The notes under the pieces are model-generated. The model was given only the letters and a program-made list of their open reading frames with translations. It ran no database searches and was not told the origin of the DNA. Shown here piece by piece: positions 37,870 through 51,800 of a stretch of 64,000 bases of DNA (positions are counted from its first letter, which is position 1; the number at the start of each line of letters is the position of its first letter). This DNA comes from Cardinalis cardinalis (Eukaryota > Chordata > Aves > Passeriformes > Cardinalidae), in assembly GCA_014549065.1 (NCBI GenBank), contig JACDOX010000084.1, forward strand, positions 2,161,533 to 2,225,532. Reading direction: 5' to 3'. The position numbers and the translations under genes were made by a program.

Positions 37870-40121
37870 CTGCAAAGGAAAAATAAACAAAAAACCAAAA
37901 CACCCAAATCAGAGCCATTATCTTAAGGAAACATATTGTTTATTAAAATCTTGTCTTCTGTAATGCTACAATCATGTAGCAAATTTTGAAAATAGAAANA
38001 AATGCTTGTCTAAATATTCCNCGTGCCTGTTACCAGCTGGGGAGGGTAATTGTCAGGACATCCAGACCTGGCACTTCTGTTTATTAAGCCTCAAGATATG
38101 ACTAGATAAAGACAGATTACACAAACTGAAGCCAAAAATATACTGCAAAGCTTGGTGTGCCCATCAGAGACCTTGACAGCAGAGTGACATGTATTCAAAT
38201 CTGCACTAGAGAGGTTCCATCACACTTCTCTCTACATACTTTCTCAGCTTCCCNTCAAATCATCATTTAAGTCAATCTTAAAAAGCTTCCTTAGTCTTAA
38301 GCAGTAATTCTTCTAATGAGCAGGCAACAAGGAAAGACATTGCTAAAAGAGCCTTTTCCTCNTTACCTCAGAAATTGGAAAGTTACTACTGATAACCATT
38401 TAAACAGAAAACAAATTAATGATTAGATATAAAATGAGGTGGTGGTGGGAGAAGACTGACACACACTTTGTTGCTTGCAAGAATTAGTTTTTTATGCTTT
38501 GGGTTTGTCCAGGTTCTTTTGTGAAAATCTTTCCTCTGTCACTAGATGCACATTCCTCAAAGACATCAGTAGAACTAGGTCTTTCATCCTGCAAGCTGTG
38601 ACATATGGCATTAGTTTCAGGTTTTTGTTCCATGTTATTTTGGCATGTTCCTCTAAAAAGAGAGCAATCAGGTCACGTGAGACCCAGGGGGACTGCACAG
38701 AGTTTGCAGCAACCCAGAAAGTCATTGATCTGAAAAGAAACCTGGAAGAAAGAACCTGCTCCTCAAGGACACAAAGATAAGGAAAGATAATACTTACAGA
38801 CCCTTATANTTCTGTAGTGTTTTGTACATCTACATTTGAGCTTTTTGGTTTGTTTGTTTTCCCCAAACTACCTGTTCTAACTTCTCCACAACAAAAATAC
38901 AGATTTTCTGTACAAACTGTTTTTTTTAAATCATCTCCCAGTTTGAAGGGTCTTACTCATTTAGGAATAAGTTTGAATATTTCTCCATCCAGCAAAAATA
39001 ATTGCAATCTCACAAACATTTTTATGTGGACTTTTCCTGCAACTTTCCTTTCTCCCCCTAAGAAATCCTAAAAATAGAACAGTTGTTTCCCACTCTTAAA
39101 AATTAATGTTGAGAAAATAGAAATAATATCCTGAAAATAAAAATGCACAAAACCCCCAAAACATTTGGCCAAAACACATTCTGTGCTAAATAAGAATAAT
39201 TTTGATTTTCTCCTCCTCCAGAAAAATTGCTATCACTTTCTACTAGCTGTAATTTGTCAGATACATGGCTTGCATTACCCAGATTGCTTTCTATATTGTA
39301 GTTTCAACCCTCCTCTTCCCTACCCTGCCTCTTAACACTCACATACTTTGGAACAGTGGACTATATCCTCTTCTTGGTTTGGAAAGCTTCCTGTAGTTCA
39401 TTCATGCTACCACAGTCATGGAAAATAATCATCACCTCAGAGCAACTCCTTTTTCTGATCTTAATTCCTACAGTTTAAGGTTTGCCTGAAAGGAAATGCG
39501 TGAAACCAATGAACAGTTTTCACAGACAGATTTNAAGGATTTCCAAGTACAGAACTGCCAAGATCTCTCAGTGCATTTTTCTTACTTTAATTGCTCTGTG
39601 AGATAGCATAACTTTCTGATATTAAATATATAATATTTTTCAATTATTTTGTACTCCAGTGTGAACCATGAAGTCACTTTCAGCTACATTTGCAATTTAA
39701 ATGATGAGTGAGTTTCAATTCACTCATTCATATTACTCATCAAAGTCAAAGACCTACAACCCCAAGCATATTTCTCATTCTATTATTAAATTTAATATAA
39801 CCTCTTTAGGTTCATGAAACATGTTCAGTTACAGGAATATATTGAAAGTATTACAATGATGAAAAATCAGCTTGCTGGGAGAATGCTTAAAAATTTCTTG
39901 GAACTCCCGTAGAATAGCATAAATAATTTATAACATGCAATAAAAACAGTACTTTAATTATCTGCATCTTTAACTAAAAGCTCNGGGGGAAAAAAAAGAG
40001 TATTTACAAAAAATGGAACCAAATACAAGGCCTTGCAATGTTTATCAGAGAAGCACAGATTTTAAACACAGAAGAAAAATGCTAGATTTTGTGATGATTT
40101 TTTGTGATTATCAAAATATAA

Positions 40122-40265
40122 AAACATTGGTTGGAAGAGGCTTCTAGGGGCCATCTAGCTCAACAGTCCTGCCGAAAATATCACTGACACTTGATCAGAC
40201 CAACCAGCTGGTTTTTGTCCACTGTGGTTTTCAGTGTTTCAAACACTGAAGCTTGAGCCACTTCC
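40122..40265 (-). mobile_element. Old CR1 LINE 3' fragment
   Basis: The + strand GGTTGGAAGAGGCTTCTAGG followed by GGCCATCTAGCTCAACAGTC is the reverse complement of the generic CR1 ending (TTGGACTAGATGACCTCTAGAGGTCCCTTCCAACC type). The remainder is considerably diverged, and the distal boundary, possibly near 40320, is unclear. Confidence 0.62.
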
Positions 40266-43200
40266 TACAAAAGATTATTCTCTTCCAATTTGCCCACAGT
40301 CCAGTCGAGCTGGCTGTTCCACGCGCCCTTAGGAGGAAGCAGGATATTTTTCTAGGAAGGTAGGATTTCCTGTGGATTTCCTGTGGTTGCCTTGCTAGAA
40401 AGGGGCAGCAAGGCAGCGCTGAAGAAAAAGCATGCCAGACAGCTGTTTTTTCACCCATCATCACCACAGNGGTGTCACTTGTGAGCTGTCCAAGAGGTAG
40501 ATAGTATTTTAGCTGGTATGGCAAATCCACCTTCCCCTGGAGCAGAAAGCCAAACTGGCAGTGCTTGAAAGTGAAGACAGACATAGATCTTTAAAGGAAA
40601 TACACACTGTTGTGCTTGCACTTGCCTTGAATGTATTTCTATAATCTTATTAATCATTGGCTGCATAAATCACAGAATAACTTCTATTTGTTTGTTTTAC
40701 CTTTCCAGCTAAAAAACCCAGCACAAACCAAACAGTCTTATAGTCTTTATTTACATTCTTACTTACACGGGATTTTCTCATTTGAAGTCTTCCTGTGTTA
40801 CGCTAATATGGAATCTGGCATAATTTTTCTCAGGTATTGATGATCAGAGTGAAACTCAAACTGTTGAAGCACAATTATATTTGAGCAGGTCTCCCAACTA
40901 TTTTGATCTGGGTTGCATGCTAGAGACTTCTCTAATACAGATTTATTTTTCACTATTCCAGCAAGTGCACCATATCTGCATCAGAAATTTGCATACCAAC
41001 CAAGAAACTGAGACAAGAGAATCACAATACAGACAAAGTCTGCACACTGAAGAAGCTGTTTTGATGGAAAAGATTTCACTCTGATAAAAAAATAACCAGC
41101 CAACTTCAAAACTTGGTTTTGATCAGTGAAGTTGGGGGAATCAAAAGGCAATTTTCCACAGTCTGATCTTGCAACAGCTGTGCACACCAGCCCAGGCTCC
41201 TGCTCCCAGCTGACTTGTCCCACACTGCATTAGCAGAAATGCTTGACTTGATGAAGCTCAATCTTTTGTAAACTTCTCTAAATATTTATGTTCACACAAA
41301 AAACATCACCCTGTGACAAAAGTGAGATGGGTGCTCTTGGTGGCTTGAAGAAAGCACATGGTCAGGCAGGACAGACTAGAGAAGGGAAGACAATAAATTG
41401 GAAGGATAAAAGAGAAATGGAGAATGCTTCTCTATGTCAATACAAGAAAGACCTAATTCTGGGTCTGGTTCTATACTGCATCACTCACTTAAAGGCTTTC
41501 CCCAAAGCTGGCAGAAGGTTTGGACATAAAATAACTCACTATTAAAATGGAAAGACAATTTTGATCTCTTTTTCTCCAGGACATAGGAGAAGAGAGCCTC
41601 TCTTCTTGCCCTGTGACTGTGTATAGCACAGACACATCTGCTTAGGTGCTTCTGGAAGGCAACAGGTCCCTGTAGCATTGGTTTCAGCTCCAAGACTTCT
41701 TCATGCAACCTTGAAGAAAGAGAGGCACTAATGCTCAGTGGCTGCTTGACAGCAACCACAGAAAACTCTTCTAACCACAATACTTCCCAACCCATTGTCT
41801 CATGTCAGAGTAGGATCAAGAAGTGTAGGGGTATGCATTTGGCAATGGAGTACACAAAGTCACTCAAAATGGCAGGCCTTCCTGGAGAGCAACTCTTCAA
41901 TTTACTATCTTGCCTGTTCCACAGCCTCTCAGCAAACATTATGGAAAAAATACCCCCTAGAAAATGCACAGGTTTAACAGTTTGTGGAGTCTTGTCTGGC
42001 TACTCCTCAACTAGTTTCCGAACAAGCAGAGCTAAGGTCACCAAACAAAGAGACCACCTTAACTGCCAGATGTAGTTCACCCACACACAAAAAAAACTTT
42101 CCTCACCAAAACTTCCTGAAATATCAGAAGGGGCAGATTATCCAAGAANCAGCTACTTTTACCAACCAAAAAATGTATGCTACCATATCATATGCAAAAA
42201 AAGGCCATGGTGCTAATTTTATATGATTATTGTTTTGAAAAATCAGCAAGAAAGAATTCCCAGTTTTATTCCTTGCCTGGTCATCTCCTCAGTTGCAGAG
42301 GACCAAGACTGGTGTACAGGTATGGCTGTAAAGGGCAAGCTGCATTTTCCAACAAAAATACGTGCACTTTTGATGCGCAAGTTTTACAGTCTTTAGGCTT
42401 GTGTGCTTTAGGATCTGAGGTCAATGAAGAAATCAACAAAAATGTGGCAGGAGGACATAAGAAATAATGGTAACTCAGAAGACATTTTACTGTTGTTCAA
42501 GATAATCATTATTTGTCTGTAGCACATGCTCAGGATACAGACTTTATTTTGCTGCCAATCTTCCAATTTGGCAGGTTACCACCTACCATAAACCCAAATC
42601 ACAATTATTTAACTACCAAGCGTCAGGGGCAACACAACATTTCAAAACAATACGGTTCATTAAGAAAGCATGTTTTATAACTGTGATATGGGAATAGCTA
42701 GGACAGGATGTGTCTGATAAAGATGAGGCCAGGTTTCTACCTCTGTTTCACAGTTTCTAATCTAGCTCAGCCCATAGGAGAGTAATTTGTGTCATAGACA
42801 TAATAGGCTATTCAAATGCTGCCTAGGGCAGGAAATGAATTGCTGGCCTTAATTCAGTTCTTTGAGGACAAGTATCTACACTAAAGAAAAAAGTATAGAA
42901 GCATTTTCATTAGCCTCTTCCCAAGCCAGTCTCCAGCAGCTGGAGTAAAAACTGAAAAAGAAATTGTCCTTTTAAAATGAGTTATAATCCAGAGTCTGGC
43001 CCCTACTGTCATCTGGAAAGATGTAAACAGCAATAATGCCATAAATGGGCCTGGTTGCTTTGTTCTCTACTGACAAATAAACATTTGCTTTAACAACAAT
43101 GAATTGGACTTACTGAGCCCTTAAAGAAGCATGTGGAACTCACACTGAATTCGCCGGACATTGTGCCAGGCCGGTATTTGGCTTTCCAGGGTAAGCTTAC

Positions 43201-44453
43201 CTATCTTCTCAAAAGGTAACATGGAGTTAAATAATACATTAAAATTTTAAGAGAGATTGGGATTTCTTTCCCAGATCTTTCACAAAGGTGAATAGAATGT
43301 GTTATCTTCAATTTGGAATTCCAACAAGTATGTCATTACTGTGGAAAACAAAAACTTTGAAGAGCAATTTTTGTGGAAATCAGCTGTTAAATTCAGCACA
43401 CCTTTTTCTAGAGAGGGTAACTACTCAGCTCCCTTTAAAACGCTTTAGCACTCCTCTCCAGCTCCAATTTTTTATCTTACATTTTTAGTTTCTTCTCCCT
43501 AGTACACGACTGTACAGTTGGGGTTCAGCTGAAGTCCAACAAACTAAATGGAAAGAGATGAATCATAGAGAGCAAAGGCAGTGAATACAATCTCCTGGAT
43601 AGTTTAGTGAAGTCCATGAGGTGGAGGCTTGAGAATTTGGGAGATTTGGGTAAAATATTTTGTGCTACAAGGCATCCTGTGTGTCTTTGATGAACNACTT
43701 GAGGCTGAATTCAGCTAAATAAATGCAAGCATTTATAGAACAGGAGACAACATTTTGAACTAGGTTTACTCTGCAGTCAATAGAGAGAAGCTGGGAATTC
43801 ATGATTAAAAGAGATCAGAGCCTTAAAAGAAATCACATCCTAAAAAGTGCACATTTCTNTCTGATGACTATGAAGGAAGCCTAAGATAGTTTGCTGAGTC
43901 GGGGGCTCCTGCAGTTGCACGAGATGAATTCACATTTATAATTTGATTTTGAAACACACTTAAATAGAGAAGTATTGTGGCCAGATTTTTAATGCCCTTA
44001 CAAAAGAGATGTTTGATGATAAATGCCATGAAACTTCTATTGAAATGGAAGATTTTTTCAGAAGAATTTATACACTTGAAACTTCTAGAAAATTAAAAAA
44101 TACTCTAAGGTGTTGGAAATAGTCCACTGATCAGGATTTTGCAGCTCAGTAAGTTAGGCATTTTTTCTACTTTCTCCCTAACTTGAAAAATAGGGATAGT
44201 TGCTTTTTGCAATCCTGTGGGAACACCATGAGAATTAACAGAAAAAAACCTGGCATTCTCNTACTGCAGTAATGGACAGACAAATTATCTGCAATGTATC
44301 TGGTATAGATGAGATACCAGGCAGCCTACAACTGAATTCTTCTTTAGCTCAGATTGAAGCTTTTTGAAGTCTGGTGCTCTTTATCTTATGACTGTAGAGT
44401 CTTCACAGACCCAGCCCCTGACTAGGACAAATACATAGGGGACTATGACTGCA

Positions 44454-44482
44454 AAGTTACAGGAGGAGAACTCCTGTAACTT
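44454..44482. repeat. Perfect 12-bp inverted repeat with 5-nt loop
   Basis: The left arm AAGTTACAGGAG and right arm CTCCTGTAACTT are perfectly complementary around a GAGAA loop. No known RNA gene or transposon terminus was recognised around it. Confidence 0.9.
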
Positions 44483-44516
44483 GTGGCCTATTCCAAGTGC
44501 AAATATGCACTGAGTA

Positions 44517-44534
44517 GAGGAGGGAGGGAGGGAG
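44517..44534. repeat. (GGGA)n simple repeat
   Basis: About four perfect GGGA units lie in a purine-rich context. Confidence 0.88.
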
Positions 44535-47500
44535 ACACCAACTCTTGATCTAACTTTCAACCCTGGACACAAATCACTAGCCAGANTAACTCTAATTTTT
44601 ATGTTATTTCTTACACAAACTGCAACAGTTTCTGAGGAGTGGTGAGTAGAAAGAGTGCCTAACAAAATGTTAAAGCAAGGGGTTAAAAAGCAGAACCATC
44701 TGGTCACAAAAAAAAAAAATACAAGCAGTTGGCCAGCCTTACTCATACAGCAGCTCTCTACAAATACTCAAATACATCTGTGAACGTTACCAAAAACAGT
44801 CTCAAAATGAGTCACACCATTAAGGGACAAAGAACTCAGCAATATTGCTCTTTCTACAGTAAATAAGAGCAGGAAGGTTTTCACCAACATCCCGCTTGGC
44901 ATGGCTTCCATGTGTGCCATTAGCCTCTACAGCTCCAAAGAGCTGCAAGGTCCATTGTTGATTGTTTCTGCTGNTGAATGGGCAAAAGAAGAACTGCTGC
45001 TCTTTCATCAAGGCACTAACTCCCAGTGTGTCTGGAGCCAATGCACGGCAGAAAATGTGCCTCTTTTTAAGGGTAAGTATTCTTGTTTCCTTATGACGAT
45101 TCTACGTCCCCACAGAACAGTGTTATGAACGGCAACCTGAACAGGGCTACATGCAGTGGTAGGGGCCAATATACATGCTGCACTGAAAAATAATTACGTT
45201 AAAACACAGCTGAGGGCTGGTTCCCAGGTCAGTATTGTTCCCTGTGCACTCTGGTCTGAACAACTCACAAATTGTTTGTGAGTCGCTTGGGTGACTCCTG
45301 CCAGAGACCCTCCCAGGGATGCCCCCACCCACCACCAGTGCAGCCACTCACCAGAGCTCCTGGCCCTGCTGCAGTGCACCAGCACTCACAGGAAAGCCCT
45401 AATGGGACACTCCTCATCTGATGGCAACCTCTGCTCTGTGCACCTCCAGAATACAGGTAGCCCCCACACCCCTGTGTCCCACCTTCCCATCTANGAAAGC
45501 AGGTAAGGCCATCTTCCTCTTTCATATGGTTAGGCACTGGAAAGATACCAAATGTTCAGGTACAGTGGTATTAGGCTTGAAAAAGAAGGCAGACAGAAAA
45601 AAAGGTCTGTATGTTAAGGGTGCTATTCAAGAAATATAAATACTTGCTAAATTACTCCAATTCTCTTATTGCTGTACTCAGCTGCTTCACAGACAAGAAA
45701 AAAAAGGTGCCTGATGTTTTACTAGCGCATTTGAGTGTGAAATAAAAACTCCAGCTGCACTAGGAAGATAAACTGCTTAAGCAAAACATATTTTGAACCA
45801 TTTCCTCACTGTTTCATTATCCAAATAAAACACTGCCCACCACAGCAGTGTAAACGGCACCACAACACAGTAAGTAGAAAATACAAAGCCCTGGGGCATT
45901 TGGATGGTGATTTTAAAGAACTGAATCCTCTTTAATATGCATACGAAAGGAAAAATACCAGGTTTCATCTTGAAATGTGAGGCAGAGTTGACAAAAGGCT
46001 GTAATAAGAGATAATCGCATTACTGAAGTGTTGGATTAGTCAGTTTAGGAAATATACCCATCTGCTGTTTATAAATCACTTGTAGGGTTTGGTAATTATN
46101 ATTTTGTCTCCAAGAGGAATATTGACCTGCTTGCACATTTTGTGTCCTCCCATTAATTAAATCAAGCATCCACTAAGGGTTCAACCAGCTTGTACTTCAC
46201 AAACTGGAGTCCTGCTGGCATTATGTTAGGGGAAAACGAGTTGTAATGACGTTCATTATCTCAATGGCATTTTGCAGGCAGAGTATTAACAGGGAAATGG
46301 ACTAATGTGAGGTCATTATGGAATCAAAGCAAATACAAATTAGTTTTAATGCTGCTGTTCGCAACATAGAGGATCAGTGAAGGCATTGAAGGAGAGAGGC
46401 TGAAGCAGCTGAATGAGGCAGAGAGAAGATGGCAAAAAGGAAATTTTAAGAGATGATATGACAAATTTAGCAACATGGACAGAGGAATAAGATTTGGAGG
46501 GCAGAGAGAAAAAGAGGTATCAAAAAGGACTTTAGACAAGGGCAATTGTCTTGAACCTATGTCAACAGAGAATTAAACCAAGAGAAGAACTGGAATACTA
46601 AATTATTAGAAATGCAAATTTTACCCCTTTTATGCAGCAGCTTAATCCAATTTAAATACCTAACCGTCTTCCTGGGATGAGGAGAAAGTACAGGCATGCA
46701 TGTATGTACTGGAGTGATCGGATGGGGAAGCTGGTAAGTAGTCCTGGCACACTCAGAACTGCTCCCAAAACAAAGGGTGAGAGCATGATGGGGACAAGAG
46801 GTGCTCTGCTGCACAGCTGGTTGATGGCCTTGGGCATCCAGCCTCCTCCAGTAACTCANCTGGGCCTCCAAAACATAGTGTGAGTGCAGTGGATCCAGAC
46901 TCTGCTTATTTATGTAGACTCCAGCTTCAATCTGGCTCCAGTTTCATGAACAAATATTTAGCAAGGGATGCTAAAACTTATCTCTCCAGCTGTATACTTC
47001 TATTACAACCAAGGCTAAGAGTTGTTAGGTCATTATTTGCAGACATTCGTATTTCAGTGCCTAAGGACTGTTATCATGCACAAGCACCTCTTAAACAGAG
47101 TTTCAGCAGTCTACTGAAAATCTGGCCCAGGAAAAGCCCCATAACATTTTGTGGTTTTTTAACTACTAAGAAACCTCTAGTTTAGGTGATGTCCCTCAAA
47201 GATTCACACAGCCAATCTCCAAGGAAGAAGCTGCTAAATAATTATCACANATCCTCTTTTCTGTGAAGGGAATAATTGTTTACAATTACTGTACTAAACA
47301 GANGCATACATGTACACACACTGACTGAAAAGATGTGTATTTTGAGAATGAGAATAAACAAAACAAAAAATCCATCTGTATGCAAGAACACCTTTGTAGC
47401 ACTGTTTAGAAGACTCTTATTTCAAAGAGGTCAAACTGCTGCGCCAATCTGTTTTGCAGAAATTTACAATGGATAATGTGATTTTGTATAACAAAAGAGG

Positions 47501-48776
47501 GGAGAGTGGTAAGTTAGTTTGTTGTCAGCTGACTGGGATCTTGACAAACTTATCNTGACAGCTTCACAGCAGCAAAACTTCAGTCAAAACTGATCCACAG
47601 TCTACTGAAGTCTACTGAAAATTATTCCAGAGTAGGATTAATCCAAACNTATGTCTGAACTCTGTTCAACAACCAAACTCTGAGTTAACTGTCTAAACTT
47701 CTGTGCAGCTGACAAAAGAATGGGTGCTTTTAGGCTTTTCTTTCTTTTAGTAAGTTTGCCTCTTCTGCTAACTATAAAGGAAGTCTATGCTAATTAGCTC
47801 AGATTTATATTAATTCTTCCTTCCCTCATTCCTCAATNACTCCTTTAGCATTAGATGGAGCATATGCACTTTGCAAAAAGATATATACTGCATTATACTG
47901 GATATTTCCAGGCCAGCTTTTGATCAACCCACGATTTTCACTATGGATTTTCTACAGTCTCCAGCAGNCAAAAATGCTCTTATAGTTTCATTTTTCTGGT
48001 CTGATGTATATTTGTGCAAACTACTGCAATATCCTTCTGCAGAGACATTCCTACCCTCTGTGGCTACTGTCATGATCTGCCACCACAAGTCAGAGAAATC
48101 AGGGCTCTTGGCCATGAAACTGGAAGCAAATCCATAATCCTGTGTCAGATATGCCAAACTTTTACACAGCGAGAAACTTCAACAGGTATGGGAAAAAACA
48201 GTGCCTTCAGTCTCTTAATTAAAAATNAATTTTACTTATTTGCACAGTCCTTGTACCATTTGACCCTTTAGATCACCCGGCATCACTTAGAAAACTGCCA
48301 AGAACACTGAAAGCTGAGCCCACGGCAGTGCTCACCACCACGCTCCTGCAGACTGTGAGGCTTGGCTTTCACCTGCCCTGCAGCTCTTCTACTCACCCAA
48401 CTGTGTAAAGGGACATTTACATTTACTTATCTTCAGCCACCTTATTCACAAAAATCCTACTTAAAACAAAGGTATATGATGATGAGGAAGGCAGGCAGTG
48501 GAAAGGAGCTCCTTCTGTTTTAATCCATTTCTGTGCAGAAGCTTCTGAGGCTTTAAAATATTGAATATAGCAGTTTTAGAGCACATCTACTGCTTTAGCC
48601 TCCATTCTACAAGNATTTTTTAAATATATACACAAGCAAGAAAAAGGTCAAATGGAGATTACCAGGTTCCTGCTAGGTAGTTTTCATTGATCTGTAGCTA
48701 TTTCANTATTTTTCTGTTCTGGCTGAAAACTGTTAAAACAAATTTACATGGCATCTTAACTGGTAAAGGCTTTGCA

Positions 48777-48850
48777 GTTTTGTTTGTTTGTTTGTTTTTG
48801 GGTTTTTGTTTGTTTCGTCGTTTTTTGTTTTTGTTTTTGTTTTTTTTTTA
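48777..48850. repeat. (TTTG)n / (TTTTTG)n low-complexity tract
   Basis: Tetranucleotide TTTG units change into hexanucleotide TTTTTG units and then a run of T, interrupted by GGG and CGTCG. Confidence 0.92.
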
Positions 48851-51800
48851 ATAAAAGATAATCCAAATGGCTTTACTGAAAATCAGTTTGCTGCACACTG
48901 TAAAGGGAGAAGGTGGAAAGAGAAGAAAAACTTATATCTGGTGTCTTGAAATGACAGGTTTGCTCTCAAGTGATTACAGAACTGTACCTACAAAAAGTCC
49001 AGAGCACAGAAAANGATCTTTGCAGTGCAACATCACAACCTCTCTCACAAGTTTACCCCCAGTGAGCTGGAGAAGTTAAAGGTTACTATACAGTAAAACT
49101 GTGAAATGGTTCCTGTGCTCAGAGCAGCCACAGAGCTGTCTGGGACTCCTGGAAGAGACTAATCTGTCATTCAAAAAAAAAGTGAATGGGCACAGATTAA
49201 ATGAATTCTTCCTATTTGACTTTAAAACATTCATTTTGGATACAGCTTCTATTAGTAACCTGAACAAAGAAAAACGANCAGCAAAATACAGTGCCACCTG
49301 TGCACTTTACACAGGTGTTACTCATTTTTTTAAATATCAGGCTAATAAAATAAAAATGCTTTTTGCTGCTCCATATGGTGGATGCTATCCCACTGAAAAT
49401 CAGAATCACCAGCTGGCTCCACCGGGCTGCANTATCAGTGAAATCCTTAATGAAGCTGGGAGACAGAATTCTGAAGAAGAATCTGATGACACATTTTAAT
49501 TGCCAACATTTTTTTTGCTACATAAAAAATNTGAAAATCACCTGAATTCAGTAATTCTGTATGAAACACAGGACACCAAGCAACAGCTATTCCTGCTCCT
49601 TCACAGATAAGGCATTTATTGTGCTTCAGGGAGTCCTAGACAATTGTGCCCATAGTATATTATAGTCTTTATAGTGAGACTTANTTTATAATCCTATCCA
49701 GCCAACCATATCTGTATCACATGTAACTATAGTGATGTTTTATAAACAACAGCAAGAAGACAACTGAGTAGTAAGTGAAGTAATTCAATCAACCAGTAAT
49801 GACAGGAAGCTGAAATTAATATTATGGACAAAGGAAAAATAGAGAACACAACCAGAAGATGACAAGTGAAAGCCAAAGAGGAAAGCTGAAACCACACAAA
49901 AGTGTTACTTTAAAGAAGTGTTTAATCAAATACACAAGTCCAACACTCATTTTTTCCCCATTTTGTCATAAAAGAAGAGTAATTCCAAAGTGTTTCAAAG
50001 ACATTGTGGGAGGTGAAGTTTCTGCAATTTAAGACAATATGGTAAGGAAAAAGCTCTTTAATGTAAAACACAGTGAAAAGCTGATTGTGAATTTGCCATA
50101 AATTTTGCTTTGTATTCTTAAATTTATTTGCATTTAAAAGCATTCTTTTTTTCTTGNTGACTACACTGCAGGGTCCTGCCATGCCAAAGCAGACTTCCAG
50201 CTCGCTTTGTTAAAAGCTTAGTTGTCCAAAAAACATTATTTTTGGACTGTGCTTTTTCTGATTTGTTTTCAATGTTCAGAATGTTTCTTTACCCACAAAG
50301 GCTGAGTAAATTGTCATCTGCTGTCTTTGAATTTTATCCAGAACCTACAACTGAAACTTTTTTGTACAGGTCAATACCAAAATGTTTTGTCTTCATAGAA
50401 CTCCTTATGCTTATGAGATACACATGGATGTCATCAGTGAGTCTGGATTAAACTATGTCACTGAAACCATCTAAAAAGTCAAGTAACATTAGAATTACAG
50501 TTCTGCATAGCTGCAGTATCTGAGCTTCCAGTTCTATGAATTAGCAAGTGAAGCTGGGTGACATATAACGCTGCTGTGCAAACAGGCTTCATCGGGAGGT
50601 TAAGAGTAAAGAGAAACAAAAAATTCATATCAGCTGCTCATCTTTGTACCAACTGCTATGCCAACAAGNTGTAACTGTATGTTTTAAGGATACTGAAGGT
50701 TGATTAGGTGCCGCTATAACTAAGATTCCTGGAACTGCAGAGAGCAGAAGAATCTAACAGTCTTTAATACACANGCTGCAAGTTGACCCAGGGTGATGTA
50801 TACCAAATGCAAATAAATATTATAGAAAGTGCACAATATAATTCCCGTTTTTAACAAGGAAAATGTATATGATGCATATCCACCTGAATATGCTGGGTTT
50901 TATCTGGAGCAAAAGCAGAAGAATTTTTTTCCCTTTTTCTTTTTTTTTTTTACAGAAGTTCATCTGAAGACCTAAGGAGNCCACTGCATACTAAACAGCA
51001 CCTATCAGCCAAGGTAGCTACTGAATCTCTCTCCCTCAGAAGTCACCTATGAAAGGATAATCCCTTGCAGTATTTTCTTCTCCACGATGAAGCAAACCAA
51101 ATTACTGCCCACCCCAGGTGGAAACCTCCTGCCTGCCTTCCAGTCACCCAGTCATAAATCTTTGGGTGGTAAGCTAAGTCTGGGAGAGTGCCAAGAGGAG
51201 TGCAGGGTTGGGCTGGGCAGGAACAGGGGTGGGATGCAGCTGCAGATTCCTGGGATCCACACCAGCATCATGAAGGGCATGATGGGGACATGAGCAGAGC
51301 TGCTGCCCCTCAGCCCATCCTCAGCTCCTCAAACCCAGAGAGGTTTGCCTCAGGAAGGTGTCCAGCTGCTCTGCTCTTGGGAAATTATAAGGAATCTTTT
51401 AAATCCCAGCTTGGAAGTGAGCCACAGCTGAGTGAGGTGGCAGGTCATACAAGGTGTAATGGAAGGAGCCANGTTGTTTTGTACTTCTGGCCAGCTCTGG
51501 GAAAGATGTAAGGCAAAACACACAGGGCACATTCCAGCAGCGAGTCCCCAAAGTGAGGACAGAAGGAGCTGGGTTGTGGCAAGTCACACTGAGCAGAGCT
51601 GGCAATCTCCCAGCCTGTCATGGCCACACAACTGCTCAACATTGCAGGGTAAAGGCCACAGAAATTCTGAGCAAAGGCAAGAAACAAGTTTGTAACCCAC
51701 ACNAACATGGCAGACAGGTACATGGGCNGCTCTCAGACTTGGTCTTGCAACTCCCTCCCACGCCGCTCTGGGACNTGGGGACAACACTGCTGGCCTAAAC

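Noticed and set aside
45240..45500. GC-richer patch considered as a CpG island or alternative first exon
   Set aside because: There are few CpGs, no recognisable coding sequence, and overlapping open frames in several directions.
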